A model generated the notes under the pieces. It had not been told where the DNA came from. It saw nothing but the letters and a program-made list of their open reading frames with translations, and made no database searches. Of a DNA stretch of 64,000 nucleotides, positions 22,873 to 33,083 are shown in pieces. Origin of the DNA: Paucibacter sp963740455. Its GTDB lineage: Bacteria > Pseudomonadota > Gammaproteobacteria > Burkholderiales > Burkholderiaceae_C. Both the position numbers and the translations under genes were made by a program. The stretch covers positions 124,001-188,000 of the forward strand of contig CAVUEF010000015.1 of assembly GCA_963740455.1 (NCBI GenBank), read 5' to 3'. The first letter of the stretch is position 1. Each line of letters begins with the position of its first letter.

Positions 22873-25713
22873 CTAGCTTGACGCCACGGCGAGCGCCTGG
22901 GCCAACTGCTGTCTGTTCACGAATGCCACCACGTCTTGCGCGGCCAGCGGGCGGCTGTAGAAAAAGCCTTGCACCAGCAAGTCACCGCCGAGTTCGCTCA
23001 GAAAATCAAGCTGCGCCTGCGTTTCGACGCCTTCGGCGACCACCTTCTTGCCCAGTCGCTGGGCCATGATCGCGATCGTGGCTGCGATGGTTCCCCCGCT
23101 GCCGTCGTGGCCAATCTTGCGGACGAAGGAAATGTCGATTTTCAGGGTGTCGAACGGCAAGCGTTCCAGGTAGGACATCGACGAATAACCGGTGCCGAAA
23201 TCGTCGATGGAGACTTGAATGCCGAGGCCTTTCAACTGGGTCAACATGCCCACGACGGAGTCGGCACCGTCGAGCAGAACACTCTCGGTGATCTCCAGTT
23301 CGAGACATTGCGCCGGCATGCCAGTTTGCTTCAGCGTGGCTTGTATCGTTTCGACGAAATCGGGTTGCCGGAACTGCCGGCTCGACACATTCACCGCAAC
23401 ATAGTCAAGATCGACGCCGCGCTCGCGCCAGGCGTGGAACTGGGCGCAAGCCTCGACAAGAACGATGTGGCCGATCTCGGTGATCAAGCCGGTCTCTTCC
23501 GCGATGGGAATGAACTGGCTCGGCCCGACCAGTCCGAGCACCGGATGATTCCAGCGCACCAGGGCTTCGACGCCCCGAACGCGGCCCGTGTGCGGATCGA
23601 CCTGGGGCTGGTAGTGCAACACGAACTGCTGCTCTGCAATGGCGTGGCGCAGTTCGCGCTCGACCGTACTGCGCCTGACCGCCTCGGCATTCATTTCCTC
23701 CTCGAAGAACACATACATGCCCCGACCACCGTCCTTGGCACGGTACATGGCCGTGTCGGCATTGCGCATCAGGTCCTCGGCGTTTTCCCCATCGGACGGA
23801 CACATGGTGATGCCGATGCTGGCCGACACGACGCTCTCCACTTGTTCGATGACGAACGGTTTGTTCAAGGCATGAATGACATGCCGTGCGACGGCTGCGA
23901 CCGCATTCGACGAATCGGTCGAGCTGACAATGATGGTGAACTCGTCGCCCCCGAGTCGCGCCACGGTGTCGCCTTCGCGAACACACTGGCGCAGCCGGAC
24001 CGCAGCCTGCCGCAACAGTTCGTCCCCGGCCGCATGCCCGAGACTGTCGTTGATGCCCTTGAAGCGGTCGAGGTCGATGAACAACAACGCCAGCGATCTG
24101 CTGTCCCGATGCGCCTGTGCGATCTCCTGCTCCAGCCGCTCCATGAAAAGAAACCGGTTCGGCAGCCCGGTCAGGGCGTCGGTGCGCACCTGTTGGTACA
24201 ACTGGTCTTCGCGGGCCGCCGTCGAAAGCGCCACGCCCACCCGGTCCGCGTAGTCGTGAATGTGCGCGACATCTTCCTCGCCGAGCGGGGTATGCACCTC
24301 GAAGCCAAGGCGTATCGCACCGACGATTCCTTCCTTCCAGATGATGGGCAGTGCGAAGAAGTGCTGCGCGCTCAAGCCCTCGAAGCAAGCCGGCATCATC
24401 TGGCGCGTTGCTTGCGCGCTCATCCACAGACCGTCAGGATGGGCGAGCAGGGTCTCGCGTGCGCCAGCCGCCAAGGTGTGGCGCTCGACCGGCAACTGCA
24501 TGCCATCGCCCAGAAGCACGCAAGTCCGCAATCTCCCGGGCAGATCGTGATCGACCACCGAAATGCTGACGCAATCGGCCTTGAAGCTCGTCTTCAGGCG
24601 ACGCATCACTTCATCAACGATCCGATCCATGTCAAGTTCCGACAGAATCGCTCTATCGATCGTGGACAGCGCCGTCAGCGTGTCGAACTGGCGACCCAGC
24701 CGCACTGCCATCAAGTTGAACGAGCCAGCGAGCTCGCCGAACTCATCGCGGCTGACCACTTCCACTGTGGTCGAGAAATCATTGCGCCCCAGACGCCGCG
24801 TACCCTCGATCAAGCGTTCCAGCGGCACCAGCGTGCGACGTATCAAGGTCAGGCTCAGCAGCGTGACCACGAGAACCGAGATGACGACCGTTCCCCAGAA
24901 GATGAGATTGAAGGTCGCCATGTGTTCGAGCGCGACCTTTTCGGGTTGAGCTGCGGCCACGACCCATCGTGCGGCGAGGAACTTCGGCTCGAGAAATACC
25001 TCTTGGTAATCGCTGAGAAATTGCTCCTGCCCATCGTGCCAGTTGAACCACCCTCTGGTCGACGCCGAGGACTTTCGGATCAGCGCTTCGATCGCCTTGG
25101 CCCGGAACGGAGCCGGGCAGACCAGCACGGCATTGGATTCGTTCAGAACACAAAATGTGGTCATGTACGGGAACACCTCGCTGTCCCCCCAGAGGTAAGT
25201 GGCATCGACCTCGGCAGCCAGCAGACGCGGTTCCGCGGCGAGCGGGTTGATGGCATGCAGCAATAGAATCCGGCGGCCACGGCCCTTCGCCTCGCCGCTC
25301 GTCAACAAGGTCTTGCCCTGACGCAAATGCGCGAGCGCGGCACCACTCAGCGGCTGGACGTCGAACGCTTCTCCGAACACCGGAATCACCGTTTCGGGCA
25401 GCATCACGATGGACAAGCCGCTGAAGGTCCAGCCCAGCCGCTCCTTCGATGTCGCCAGTGGACCGCCTTCGGAAACCATGCTGGCGGCGTCGCTCAGCAA
25501 TTGATCTGCCACCAGCAGCCGCTCATAGACCGCTGTGCCATACGCGGCGCTGGCCGCTTGCAGCTGGGTATGACCCTGCTTGACCAGCATGCTGCGGGTC
25601 TGGATGAAATACAGCACCGCCAGGAAGAGGAACGGAACGAACGCGGATAGCAAGAAGAACATCAGCACGCGGCGTGCAATCTTGCTGCGCAAAAACGTCC
25701 CTTCGAGCTTCAC
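22873..25713 (-). CDS. Membrane-bound GAF-GGDEF-EAL cyclic-di-GMP protein
   Basis: A 946-residue signalling protein. Membrane segments at about 14-36 and 270-291 enclose a periplasmic sensory domain. HAMP follows (about 292-345), then a GAF-like domain (about 350-500), GGDEF (about 505-665, intact RLGGDEFT at about 586-593, preceded by an inhibitory-site-like RQCVREGD), and EAL (about 685-930) with EALVRW, NVSSRQF, ELEITESVLL and IDDFGTGYSS. Both catalytic motifs look intact, so it could make or degrade c-di-GMP. It starts with GTG, 11 bases after the stop of the pilin-like gene, so the two probably form one operon. Confidence 0.93.
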   Translation of the reverse strand: MKLEGTFLRSKIARRVLMFFLLSAFVPFLFLAVLYFIQTRSMLVKQGHTQLQAASAAYGTAVYERLLVADQLLSDAASMVSEGGPLATSKERLGWTFSGLSIVMLPETVIPVFGEAFDVQPLSGAALAHLRQGKTLLTSGEAKGRGRRILLLHAINPLAAEPRLLAAEVDATYLWGDSEVFPYMTTFCVLNESNAVLVCPAPFRAKAIEALIRKSSASTRGWFNWHDGQEQFLSDYQEVFLEPKFLAARWVVAAAQPEKVALEHMATFNLIFWGTVVISVLVVTLLSLTLIRRTLVPLERLIEGTRRLGRNDFSTTVEVVSRDEFGELAGSFNLMAVRLGRQFDTLTALSTIDRAILSELDMDRIVDEVMRRLKTSFKADCVSISVVDHDLPGRLRTCVLLGDGMQLPVERHTLAAGARETLLAHPDGLWMSAQATRQMMPACFEGLSAQHFFALPIIWKEGIVGAIRLGFEVHTPLGEEDVAHIHDYADRVGVALSTAAREDQLYQQVRTDALTGLPNRFLFMERLEQEIAQAHRDSRSLALLFIDLDRFKGINDSLGHAAGDELLRQAAVRLRQCVREGDTVARLGGDEFTIIVSSTDSSNAVAAVARHVIHALNKPFVIEQVESVVSASIGITMCPSDGENAEDLMRNADTAMYRAKDGGRGMYVFFEEEMNAEAVRRSTVERELRHAIAEQQFVLHYQPQVDPHTGRVRGVEALVRWNHPVLGLVGPSQFIPIAEETGLITEIGHIVLVEACAQFHAWRERGVDLDYVAVNVSSRQFRQPDFVETIQATLKQTGMPAQCLELEITESVLLDGADSVVGMLTQLKGLGIQVSIDDFGTGYSSMSYLERLPFDTLKIDISFVRKIGHDGSGGTIAATIAIMAQRLGKKVVAEGVETQAQLDFLSELGGDLLVQGFFYSRPLAAQDVVAFVNRQQLAQALAVASS

Positions 25714-25724
25714 CGGTGAGGTAC

Positions 25725-26240
25725 TCAGTAATCCCGGGCAAGCCCGATGAAACGTCCGTTATTGGCACGCACGACATCGTCGCGACTGGCCTTGGCCGTC
25801 AACGGCGCCGCGCTGGTGCCGTCCTTGCCCATGCTGTAGAGGTCGAAGTCGGCATTGATCGGGACCAGATTCTTGTCTTTGCGGACCTGGCCCATCATGC
25901 CCTGGGCAATCGGACTCAGACGCAGATACTTGTACGTGTGTCCCCAAGGATCGTTCAAGCCGGCCTTGCCAATGTCTGCCAGCGAATCCGGATAGCGCAT
26001 CTTGTCGGCATAGTACCGGGTGAGGTCAACGGCCATCGTGCCGATGTCGCCCATTGCCTGTGCGACCCGACCCTTTTCGCGATAGCTTTCGTACGACGGG
26101 AGGGCAATGATTGCCAGCACGGAGATGATGGCGAACGCAATCATCAACTCGATGATCGTGAAGCCCTTGGCTGGGAGCCGGGTATTCAATAGTCTGCGTT
26201 GACCGGTTTCACTGAATGCCATGGTGCTCTTTGCGTTCAT
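25725..26240 (-). CDS. Type IV pilin/pseudopilin-like protein
   Basis: A 171-residue protein with a long leader and the prepilin peptidase site KG-FTIIELMIAFAIISVLA (residues 25-44), with Glu at position 5 of the mature protein. The mature part resembles GspG/minor pilins: DPWGHTYKYL, then LYSMGKDG, the pattern of the calcium-binding loop region. The ATG is preceded by aaggtgatga. No secretion or pilus assembly genes are adjacent. Its pairing with a c-di-GMP enzyme suggests surface sensing or attachment, which is inference. Confidence 0.85.
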   Translation of the reverse strand: MNAKSTMAFSETGQRRLLNTRLPAKGFTIIELMIAFAIISVLAIIALPSYESYREKGRVAQAMGDIGTMAVDLTRYYADKMRYPDSLADIGKAGLNDPWGHTYKYLRLSPIAQGMMGQVRKDKNLVPINADFDLYSMGKDGTSAAPLTAKASRDDVVRANNGRFIGLARDY

Positions 26241-26478
26241 TCATCACCTTGAACTGCAGCGCGGCAAGTTCCTGCGCCGTCCGGGTACATCTTGGCACTC
26301 GAGGCCGGGACTGTCCAGAAAACTGCTGCCGACAATGCTACCTATTTCACGCGTGCACCGGATAGGACACACAGCAAAGGGTGCGGCCGCCAGTCATTGT
26401 GTCGCAGCGGCGCCTCAGCCGGGATCGCATGCCATGCAAGGTGTCGGCAATTCGCAAGAGCCCCGATAATCCCTCCCC

Positions 26479-27534
26479 ATGCAGGTATTCCGCGGTTTCC
26501 ACCACCCAGGCATCGCGCCGGCTTGCGCGCTGACCATCGGCAATTTCGACGGCGTGCACCGCGGCCACCAGGCGATGCTGGCGCTGCTGCGCTCGGAGGC
26601 CACGCACCGCGGGCTGCCGAGTTGCGCGATGACATTCGAGCCGCATCCGCGCGACTACTTTGCGGCCAAGCTCGGCAAGCCCGAGCTGGCGCCGGCCCGC
26701 ATCGCCACCCTGCGCGACAAGCTCAGCGAACTCGATCGCTGTGGCATTCAGCAGACGATCGTGCTGCGCTTTGACGAGAAGCTGGCGAGTCTTTCCGCGC
26801 AGGACTTCATCAGCCGGGTGCTGGTGCAAGGCCTGGGCGCGAAATATGTGCTGGTCGGCGACGACTTCCGCTTTGGCGCGAAGCGCCAGGGCGACTATGC
26901 GACGCTCGATGCGGCTGGCCGCGCGCAGGGCTTTGACGTCGCCCGCATGATGAGTTACGAGGTGCATGGCCAGCGCGTCAGCAGCTCGGCAGTGCGCGAG
27001 GCCCTGGAGCGCGGCGACATGGAAGCCACCACCGCCCTGCTGGGCCGGCCCTACAGCATCAGCGGCCATGTCGTGCAAGGGCGCAAGCTCGGCCGCAGCT
27101 TGAACCAGTCTGGCGCTGGCCGGGGCGACGGTTTTCGCACGCTGAATCTGCGCTTTGCGCATGCCAGGTCGGCCGCGATGGGCATTTATGCGGTGCGGGT
27201 GCATGGCCTTGTCGATCAAGCCGTGCAAGGCGTCGCATCGCTGGGTGTGCGGCCCACGGTGGAAGACGCAGGCCGCGTGCTGCTCGAAGTGCACTGCCTT
27301 GAGTGGCCCGCGCAACTGGGCATAGACGGGGGCTACGGTAAACTCGTGCGCGTGGAACTGCTCAAAAAACTGCGCGACGAGGCCTATTTCGATGGGCTGG
27401 ATGCCCTGACGGCCGCCATCGGACAGGACGCCAATGATGCGCGCGCCTACTTTGCCACGCACGCAGCGCATTTGCGCCAGACCACCCGAGACCGAATTCA
27501 GAGCGTTGCAGGCCAGCCCTTGCGACCCAGTTGA
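26479..27534 (+). CDS. ribF: Bifunctional riboflavin kinase/FAD synthetase
   Basis: Makes FMN and FAD; 351 residues. The N-terminal nucleotidyltransferase has IGNFDGVHRGHQAML, MTFEPHPRDYF and SSSAVREALERGDM. The C-terminal flavokinase (about 185-310) has the GR.LGRSLN variant of the family GRxLGxPTAN motif and a SLGVRPTVE segment in place of the usual NIGxRPT. The gene starts 10 bases after ccctccccatg context and is followed by ileS after 156 bases, the usual betaproteobacterial order. Confidence 0.95.
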   Translation: MQVFRGFHHPGIAPACALTIGNFDGVHRGHQAMLALLRSEATHRGLPSCAMTFEPHPRDYFAAKLGKPELAPARIATLRDKLSELDRCGIQQTIVLRFDEKLASLSAQDFISRVLVQGLGAKYVLVGDDFRFGAKRQGDYATLDAAGRAQGFDVARMMSYEVHGQRVSSSAVREALERGDMEATTALLGRPYSISGHVVQGRKLGRSLNQSGAGRGDGFRTLNLRFAHARSAAMGIYAVRVHGLVDQAVQGVASLGVRPTVEDAGRVLLEVHCLEWPAQLGIDGGYGKLVRVELLKKLRDEAYFDGLDALTAAIGQDANDARAYFATHAAHLRQTTRDRIQSVAGQPLRPS

Positions 27535-27690
27535 AACCTGGCCCCAAGCGCTGACCGCAACTGCATGGGGACTTCGGGGTTCAAAGTCGGATCCTGACGC
27601 CGCGCCCCAGCCCACTGCCGCAACCCGATGCGGCCCACCGATTTGCCTTGCGTTGCGACTGCGGCGCAAGCTTCACCCACAGGTTCCCCG

Positions 27691-30557
27691 ATGAACGACC
27701 AGAGCCCCAAGTCCCCAGACGCCGCGAAGCAGGACTATCGCGCCACGCTCAATCTGACCGACACGCCGTTTCCGATGCGCGGCGATCTGCCCAAGCGCGA
27801 GCCGGGCTGGGTCAAGGCATGGGACGAACAAGGCATCTACAAGCGGCTGCGCGAATCGCGCTGCGGCGCGCCCAAGTTCGTGCTGCACGATGGCCCGCCG
27901 TACGCGAACAACAATATCCACATCGGTCATGCCGTCAACAAGATCTTGAAGGACATGATCGTCAAGGCGCGCCAGCTCGACGGCTTCGACGCCGCCTACA
28001 TTCCCGGCTGGGATTGCCATGGACTGCCGATCGAGAACCAGATCGAAAAGACGCACGGCCGGGGTCTGCCGCGCGACGCGGTGCAGGCACTGAGCCGCGC
28101 CTATGCCGCCGAGCAGATCGACATCCAGCGCCAGGAGTTCAAGCGCCTGGGCGTGCTCGGCGATTGGGCCCAACCCTACCGTACGATGGATTTCAAGAAC
28201 GAGGCCGGCGAGATCCGGGTCCTCAAGCGCCTGTTCGAGCGCGGCTTCGTCTACCGTGGACTGAAACCCGTCTACTGGTGTTTCGACTGCGGTTCGTCCC
28301 TGGCCGAGTTCGAAATCGAATACGCCGACCGGGTGTCGCCGGCGGTCGACGTGGCATTCGCCTGTGCCGAACCCGCCAAGCTGGCGGCCATCTTCGGCGT
28401 GGCGCCTTTCAACAAGGAAGCGTTCACGGTGATCTGGACCACCACGCCGTGGACTATTCCCTCCAACCAGGCGCTGAACCTGAACCCGGACCTGACCTAT
28501 GCGCTGGTCGACACCGCGCAAGGCATCTACCTGGTGGCCGAGGCGCTGGTCGAGAAGTGCCTGGCGCGCTGGGGGCTTGAGGGTCAGGTCTTGTCCACCA
28601 CCCTGGGCAAGAACCTGGAGCTGCTCAAGTTCAAGCATCCGCTGGCGCATGTCGATGCGGGTTACGACCGCGTGAGCCCGGTCTATCTGGCCGACTACGC
28701 GACCGCCGAAGATGGCACCGGCGTCGTCCATTCGGCGCCCGCCTATGGCGTGGACGACTTCAACTCGTGCGTCGCGCACGGCATGGACTTCAAGCAGATA
28801 CTCAACCCGGTGCAGGGCAATGGCGCTTATGAAAAAGCCTGCCGCTGTTCGGCGGCCAGCATATCTGGAAGGCCAACGCGGTGGTGGCCGAGGCTTTGCA
28901 AAACGCCGGCCGGCTGCTCGCGCACAGCAAGCTCACACACAGTTATCCGCATTGCTGGCGCCACAAGTCGCCGGTGATCTACCGCGCCGCCGCCCAGTGG
29001 TTTGTGCGCATGGACGAAGGCGTTGGCGTGTTCGCTTGCGAGCAGCCGCCCAAGACCTTGCGTCAGACCGCCCTGGACGCGATCGACGCGACCCGCTTCT
29101 ATCCCGAGAATGGCCGCGCCCGCTTGCGCGACATGATTGCCGGCCGGCCCGACTGGTGCATCTCGCGCCAGCGCTCATGGGGCGTGCCGCTGCCGATCTT
29201 CCTGCACAAGGACACCGGCCTGCCGCACCCTGACACGCTGGCCTTCATCGAGCGCGCCGCGCAGCTGGTCGAGACCGGCGGCGTCGAGGCCTGGGCCAAG
29301 CTCGATGCGACCGAGTGGCTTGGCGCCGACGCCGGCAACTACACCAAGGGCAGCGACATTCTCGACGTCTGGTTCGATTCAGGTTCGACCTTCGAGCATG
29401 TGCTCAAGGGCAGCCATGCGGGCGCCGCACACGACAGCGGCCCCGAGGCCGACCTGTACCTCGAAGGCCACGACCAGCACCGCGGCTGGTTCCATTCTTC
29501 CCTGTTGATCGCCTGCGCGCTGTACGGCCGCGCTCCTTACAAGGGCCTGCTGACGCATGGCTTTGCCACTGACGGCCAGGGCCGCAAGATGAGCAAGAGC
29601 ATGGGCAACGGCGTCGAGCCGCAGACCGTCTCGAACAAGCTGGGGGCCGAGATCATCCGCCTCTGGGTGGCCTCGACCGACTACTCGGGCGACCTCAACA
29701 TCGACGACAAGATCCTGGCGCGTGTCGTCGACTCGTACCGCCGCATCCGCAACACGCTTCGCTTCCTGCTCGCCAACACCAGCGATTTCGACGCCAGCGT
29801 CGACGCCGTGCCACTAGAGAAAATGCTCGAGGTCGACCGCTACGCGATGGCGCGCGCGGCGCAAGTGCAGGCCGAAATCCTGGCGCATTACGAAGTCTAT
29901 GAATTCCACCCCGTGGTGGCCAAGCTGCAGATCTATTGCTCGGAAGACCTCGGCGCTTTCTATCTGGACGTGCTGAAGGATCGCCTCTACACGACTGCGC
30001 CCGACAGTCTGGCGCGCCGCTCGGCGCAGACCGCGTTGTGGCATATCACCCAGGCCATGCTGCGCTGGATGGCGCCGTTCCTGAGCTTCACCGCCGAAGA
30101 GGCATGGCAGCTGTGCGCCACCAGCGACTCGCCCACCGTGTTCACCGAGACCTACTGGAAGTTCGCACCGCCTGATGAAGCGCTTCTCGCCAAGTGGAGC
30201 GGCATCCGCGAGATCCGCAACCTGGTCAACAAGGCGATCGAGGACGTGCGCGCCACCGGCAGCGTGGGTTCGTCGCTGCAGGCCGACGTGGCACTCACGC
30301 TGCCACAGGCTCAAGCGACTGTCTTCGAGTCATTGGCCTCGCTCGGCAACGAGTTGCGCTTTGTCTTGATCACGTCTGCCGCCAGGTTGACGCTCGGCGA
30401 TGAACTGGCGATGGCAGTTGCACCGTCCGCCGCGCCGAAGTGCGAGCGTTGCTGGCACTATGTCGCCGATGTGGGCAGCGATGCCGAGCATCCCGGACTG
30501 TGCGGGCGCTGCGTGAGCAATCTGTTCGGTGCCGGCGAGACGCGCAAAATCGCCTGA
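27691..30557 (+). CDS. ileS: Isoleucyl-tRNA synthetase, interrupted by a one-base frameshift
   Basis: Class I synthetase that charges tRNA-Ile. Joined across the shift it is about 955 residues, normal for the family. Landmarks are PPYANNNIHIGHAVNKIL (HIGH), WDCHGLPIE, WTTTPWTIPSNQAL (editing domain), GRKMSKSMGN (KMSKS) and a C-terminal zinc knuckle CERCWHYV/CGRCVSNL. The reading frame is lost at the A-run 28832-28836 (gaaaaagcct). One extra A would restore EKSLPLFGGQHIWKAN. Without it the first frame stops at 28977. As IleRS is essential and otherwise perfect, a sequencing or assembly error is the likeliest reason. Confidence 0.95.
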
Positions 30558-30599
30558 AGCCCGCCGCCTAAGCCGTCACATTTTTTGGAAGGATCCCTC

Positions 30600-30995
30600 A
30601 TGAAGCACCTGATGCCCAGCGAAACGCAGGCCTTTCTGCACAAGAATCCGGACGCACTGTTCGTCGATTGCCGCAGCGAGATGGAGTTCCTGTTCGTCGG
30701 TCACCCGCTGGGGACCTTGAACGTGGCGTGGAATGACGGGGCCGACTGGGCCATCAATCCGCACTTCGTCGGGCAGGTGACCAAGCTCGCCGGCACCAAC
30801 CACACCAAGCGCGCGATCGTGCTGATCTGCCGCAGCGGCAACCGATCGATCGATGCCGGCATTGCGCTTGAGCAAGCCGGCTTCACCGACGTTTACAACG
30901 TGCTGCATGGCTTCGAGGGCGACCTTGACGATGCGCGCCACCGCGGCACCGAAAACGGCTGGCGCTTCGAAGGGCTGCCGTGGGAGCAGTGCTGA
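30600..30995 (+). CDS. Single-domain rhodanese
   Basis: A 131-residue rhodanese-like sulfurtransferase. The active-site loop is LICRSGNRSIDAG with the persulfide Cys. FVDCRSEMEFLFVGH near the N-terminus and NVLHGFEGDLD near the C-terminus are family features. The leader ttggaagg precedes the ATG. It starts 42 bases after ileS and separates ileS from lspA, which are more often adjacent. Likely cytoplasmic; sulfur acceptor unknown. Confidence 0.9.
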   Translation: MKHLMPSETQAFLHKNPDALFVDCRSEMEFLFVGHPLGTLNVAWNDGADWAINPHFVGQVTKLAGTNHTKRAIVLICRSGNRSIDAGIALEQAGFTDVYNVLHGFEGDLDDARHRGTENGWRFEGLPWEQC

Positions 30996-31007
30996 TTCGT
31001 GCTGCGC

Positions 31008-31259
31008 TCAGCAGGCACGCTGATTTGCCGCGACATTGAAATTTCTGCCCAGCCAGGCAAGACCTTGGCTGCGCGCATAGGCCTCGGCTTCATCCTGACG
31101 GACGAAGGGTTGCGTGAAGCGCAGCACGCGGTCATGGGTGCCGCTGCCGCGGCCCGAGCGGATCGACACCGACGCCATGTAATGGCCTTCGTGTGCGAGT
31201 TTTGACAAAGGTGAGACAAGATACTTGCCCACCTCAACATTTTTGTTCGTGTTGTTCAT
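31008..31259 (-). CDS. Conserved-looking small hypothetical protein
   Basis: An 83-residue protein with the segment HYMASVSIRSGRGSGTHDRV followed by a repeat-like RQDEAEAYARSQG. It resembles small betaproteobacterial proteins of unknown function with a beta-strand/helix layout. The ATG at 31259 (MNNTNKNVEV) was chosen because the codons upstream look non-coding. A 21-bp palindrome lies 57 bases upstream. It is convergent with the rhodanese gene, 12 bases apart. Confidence 0.6.
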   Translation of the reverse strand: MNNTNKNVEVGKYLVSPLSKLAHEGHYMASVSIRSGRGSGTHDRVLRFTQPFVRQDEAEAYARSQGLAWLGRNFNVAANQRAC

Positions 31260-31702
31260 GGAGGTGAGCGCCAGGACTCGAGGTCGTGGCGCTGAGTTCA
31301 AGAGTGATAGCCAGCCCATGGAAACAGTTTCCATGGAGCCGAATGATTTCGGTCGAGTCAGGCTATGGCGTGGCATGCGCGGCAGGCTTGACGGGCGCTG
31401 AACGGTGAAGCACCGCGTTGGCGCGCGGGCACAGGCTCAGAGGTGGGGTTCAGGGCGATTCAGCGCAGGCAGCTTGGGCTGCATCTTCTTGCGCTGGAGC
31501 TTCGCCGTTGCGTGACGCAGAGCATTGGTAGCGCTCTTGTCAACGGCCCTGCATTGACAGCAAGACCGCACACCGAAGCCGCGAGTCTAACAGCATCCGG
31601 CGCGGCTCGATTGCGCACAGCGCCATGCCGCGGAGCCAACGCCGCTGGCGTTGAAGCCTGTACATTACAGCGCGACCCCATCCACGCCCGAGCCGACCAG
31701 CC
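31260..31702. other. Gene-free stretch between the small hypothetical gene and lspA
   Basis: 443 bases with no gene I can support. It contains the 21-bp palindrome described separately and presumably the promoters of both flanking divergent genes. A short minus-strand frame with Lys/Arg-rich coding appearance ends near 31441 (last residues NRPEPHL) but has no convincing start, so it is not called. Confidence 0.5.
31316..31336. promoter_or_regulatory. 21-bp palindrome, candidate operator
   Basis: Arms ccatggaaac (31316-31325) and gtttccatgg (31327-31336) are perfectly complementary around a single central A. It lies 57 bases upstream of the small minus-strand gene and well away from lspA. Size and symmetry fit a dimeric repressor site; the binding protein is unknown. 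Confidence 0.5.
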
Positions 31703-32197
31703 ATGTTCAAGACATCCAAAGCCTCCCCTTCGCTGCTGACCTGGCTGGCGCTGGCCTGCATCGTCATCGTCGCAGACCAGTTCACCAAGGCGCTGATCGT
31801 GAACGCGTTCCAGTATGGCGACAGTGTCTACGTGAACGCGATCCTGAACATCGTGCGCGCCCACAACACCGGCGCCGCCTTCAGTTTTCTGGCCGGCGCA
31901 GGTGGCTGGCAGCGCTGGTTTTTTGTGGGCTTGAGCGTGGTGGCGGCCGTCTTCATCGTGGTGATGCTGCGCCGGCATGGCAAGCAAGCCCTGTTTGCCA
32001 CGGCGCTGTCGCTGATCCTCGGTGGCGCGGTGGGCAATGTGATGGATCGGCTGTGGCACGGCTATGTGGTCGATTTCATCCAGGTCCACTGGGCCGACTG
32101 GTACTTCCCCGCCTTCAATATGGCAGACAGCGCGATCACCCTGGGTGCTGTCTTGCTGATCTGGGACGAGTTGCGCCGCGTGCGTCGCGGTTCTTGA
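31703..32197 (+). CDS. lspA: Lipoprotein signal peptidase (signal peptidase II)
   Basis: Inner-membrane aspartyl protease of 164 residues that cleaves prolipoprotein signal peptides. Four hydrophobic helices are visible. The catalytic Asp motifs are GGAVGNVMDRLWHGYVVDF and FNMADSAITLGA. HNTGAAFSFL is the conserved third motif. It would process the lipoprotein candidate at 22.5 kb among others. Separated from ileS by the rhodanese and hypothetical genes. Confidence 0.97.
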   Translation: MFKTSKASPSLLTWLALACIVIVADQFTKALIVNAFQYGDSVYVNAILNIVRAHNTGAAFSFLAGAGGWQRWFFVGLSVVAAVFIVVMLRRHGKQALFATALSLILGGAVGNVMDRLWHGYVVDFIQVHWADWYFPAFNMADSAITLGAVLLIWDELRRVRRGS

Positions 32198-32258
32198 CAA
32201 CCAAGACCTAGTGGAACCTCGACTGTCGCCAATGGCTGCATTCGCTTAGCCTGCGTCC

Positions 32259-33083
32259 ATGAGCGAACCCGAACACCCACAAGCCGGCACGGGTGCCGAG
32301 CTGTCACCTTTCGAGCTGAAGCTCAATACGCTCGGCTACGCGCAGCCGCTGCGCTGGTTGCGCTTAGGCTTCAGAGACTTTGCGCGCCACCCCGGCATCG
32401 GCCTGTTCTATGGCGCCTGCTTCATGGGCATGGGCTGGCTGCTGCTCGAGGTCTACCAACACGCGCCGGCCTATACGCTGGCGCTGTCGGCCGGCTTTCT
32501 GCTGATGGGGCCGTTTCTTTGCATGGGCCTGTACCAGGTCAGCATGCGGCTGGAGCGCGGCGAGCAGCCCGACCTGGGCGACTCGCTCACCGCCTGGGAT
32601 ACGCGCGTGGGCCAGATGGCCATCTTCGGCGGCGTGCTGTTGATTCTCGAGATGATGTGGGCGCGCGCCGCGCTGGTGATCTTCGCGGTCAGCTTCGAGG
32701 GCATGCCCGACCTCAGCAGTTCGCTCGCCATGCTTTGGGCGCCCGAGAACATCGCCTTTATCGTGACCTACCTGAGTGTTGGCGCGCTCTTCGCCGGCCT
32801 GATCTACGCAGTCAGCGTGGTCTCGATACCGATGATGCTGGATCAGCAGGTGGACGCTATCACCGCGGGACTGACCAGCCTGCGCCTGGTGCTGACGCAG
32901 ACCGGAGTGATGCTGCTGTGGGGTGCCTTGATCACGCTGCTGGTGGTGCTGGCCATGCTGCCCTGGTTTGCGGGATTGCTGATCGTCGGGCCGGTGCTGG
33001 GTCACGCGAGCTGGCATGCGTACCGGGCCGCTGTCGATCTCGAACATCTGAGCCCGCCCACGCATCAGCCCAAGGCGGGCTGA
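32259..33083 (+). CDS. DUF2189 integral membrane protein
   Basis: A 274-residue protein with six hydrophobic segments. The N-terminal cytoplasmic portion ends LRLGFRDFARHPGIGLFYG, a pattern seen in DUF2189 proteins. LMGPFLCMGLYQVSMRLERGE is another conserved stretch. Function unknown; some relatives are described near cytochrome oxidase genes, which is not the case here. Located between lspA and a PAS kinase. Confidence 0.8.
   Translation: MSEPEHPQAGTGAELSPFELKLNTLGYAQPLRWLRLGFRDFARHPGIGLFYGACFMGMGWLLLEVYQHAPAYTLALSAGFLLMGPFLCMGLYQVSMRLERGEQPDLGDSLTAWDTRVGQMAIFGGVLLILEMMWARAALVIFAVSFEGMPDLSSSLAMLWAPENIAFIVTYLSVGALFAGLIYAVSVVSIPMMLDQQVDAITAGLTSLRLVLTQTGVMLLWGALITLLVVLAMLPWFAGLLIVGPVLGHASWHAYRAAVDLEHLSPPTHQPKAG

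Noticed and set aside
22936..25266. Long plus-strand frame opposite the GGDEF-EAL gene
   Set aside because: A mirror of a strongly coding gene, with no recognisable protein features.
28832..28836. Programmed ribosomal frameshift in ileS
   Set aside because: The A-run is not in the phase needed for an X XXY YYZ slip (frame is tat gaa aaa gcc), no downstream structure is evident, and synthetases do not normally use one.
31441..31580. Short Lys/Arg-rich minus-strand frame before lspA
   Set aside because: No credible start codon or ribosome binding site and no recognisable family.
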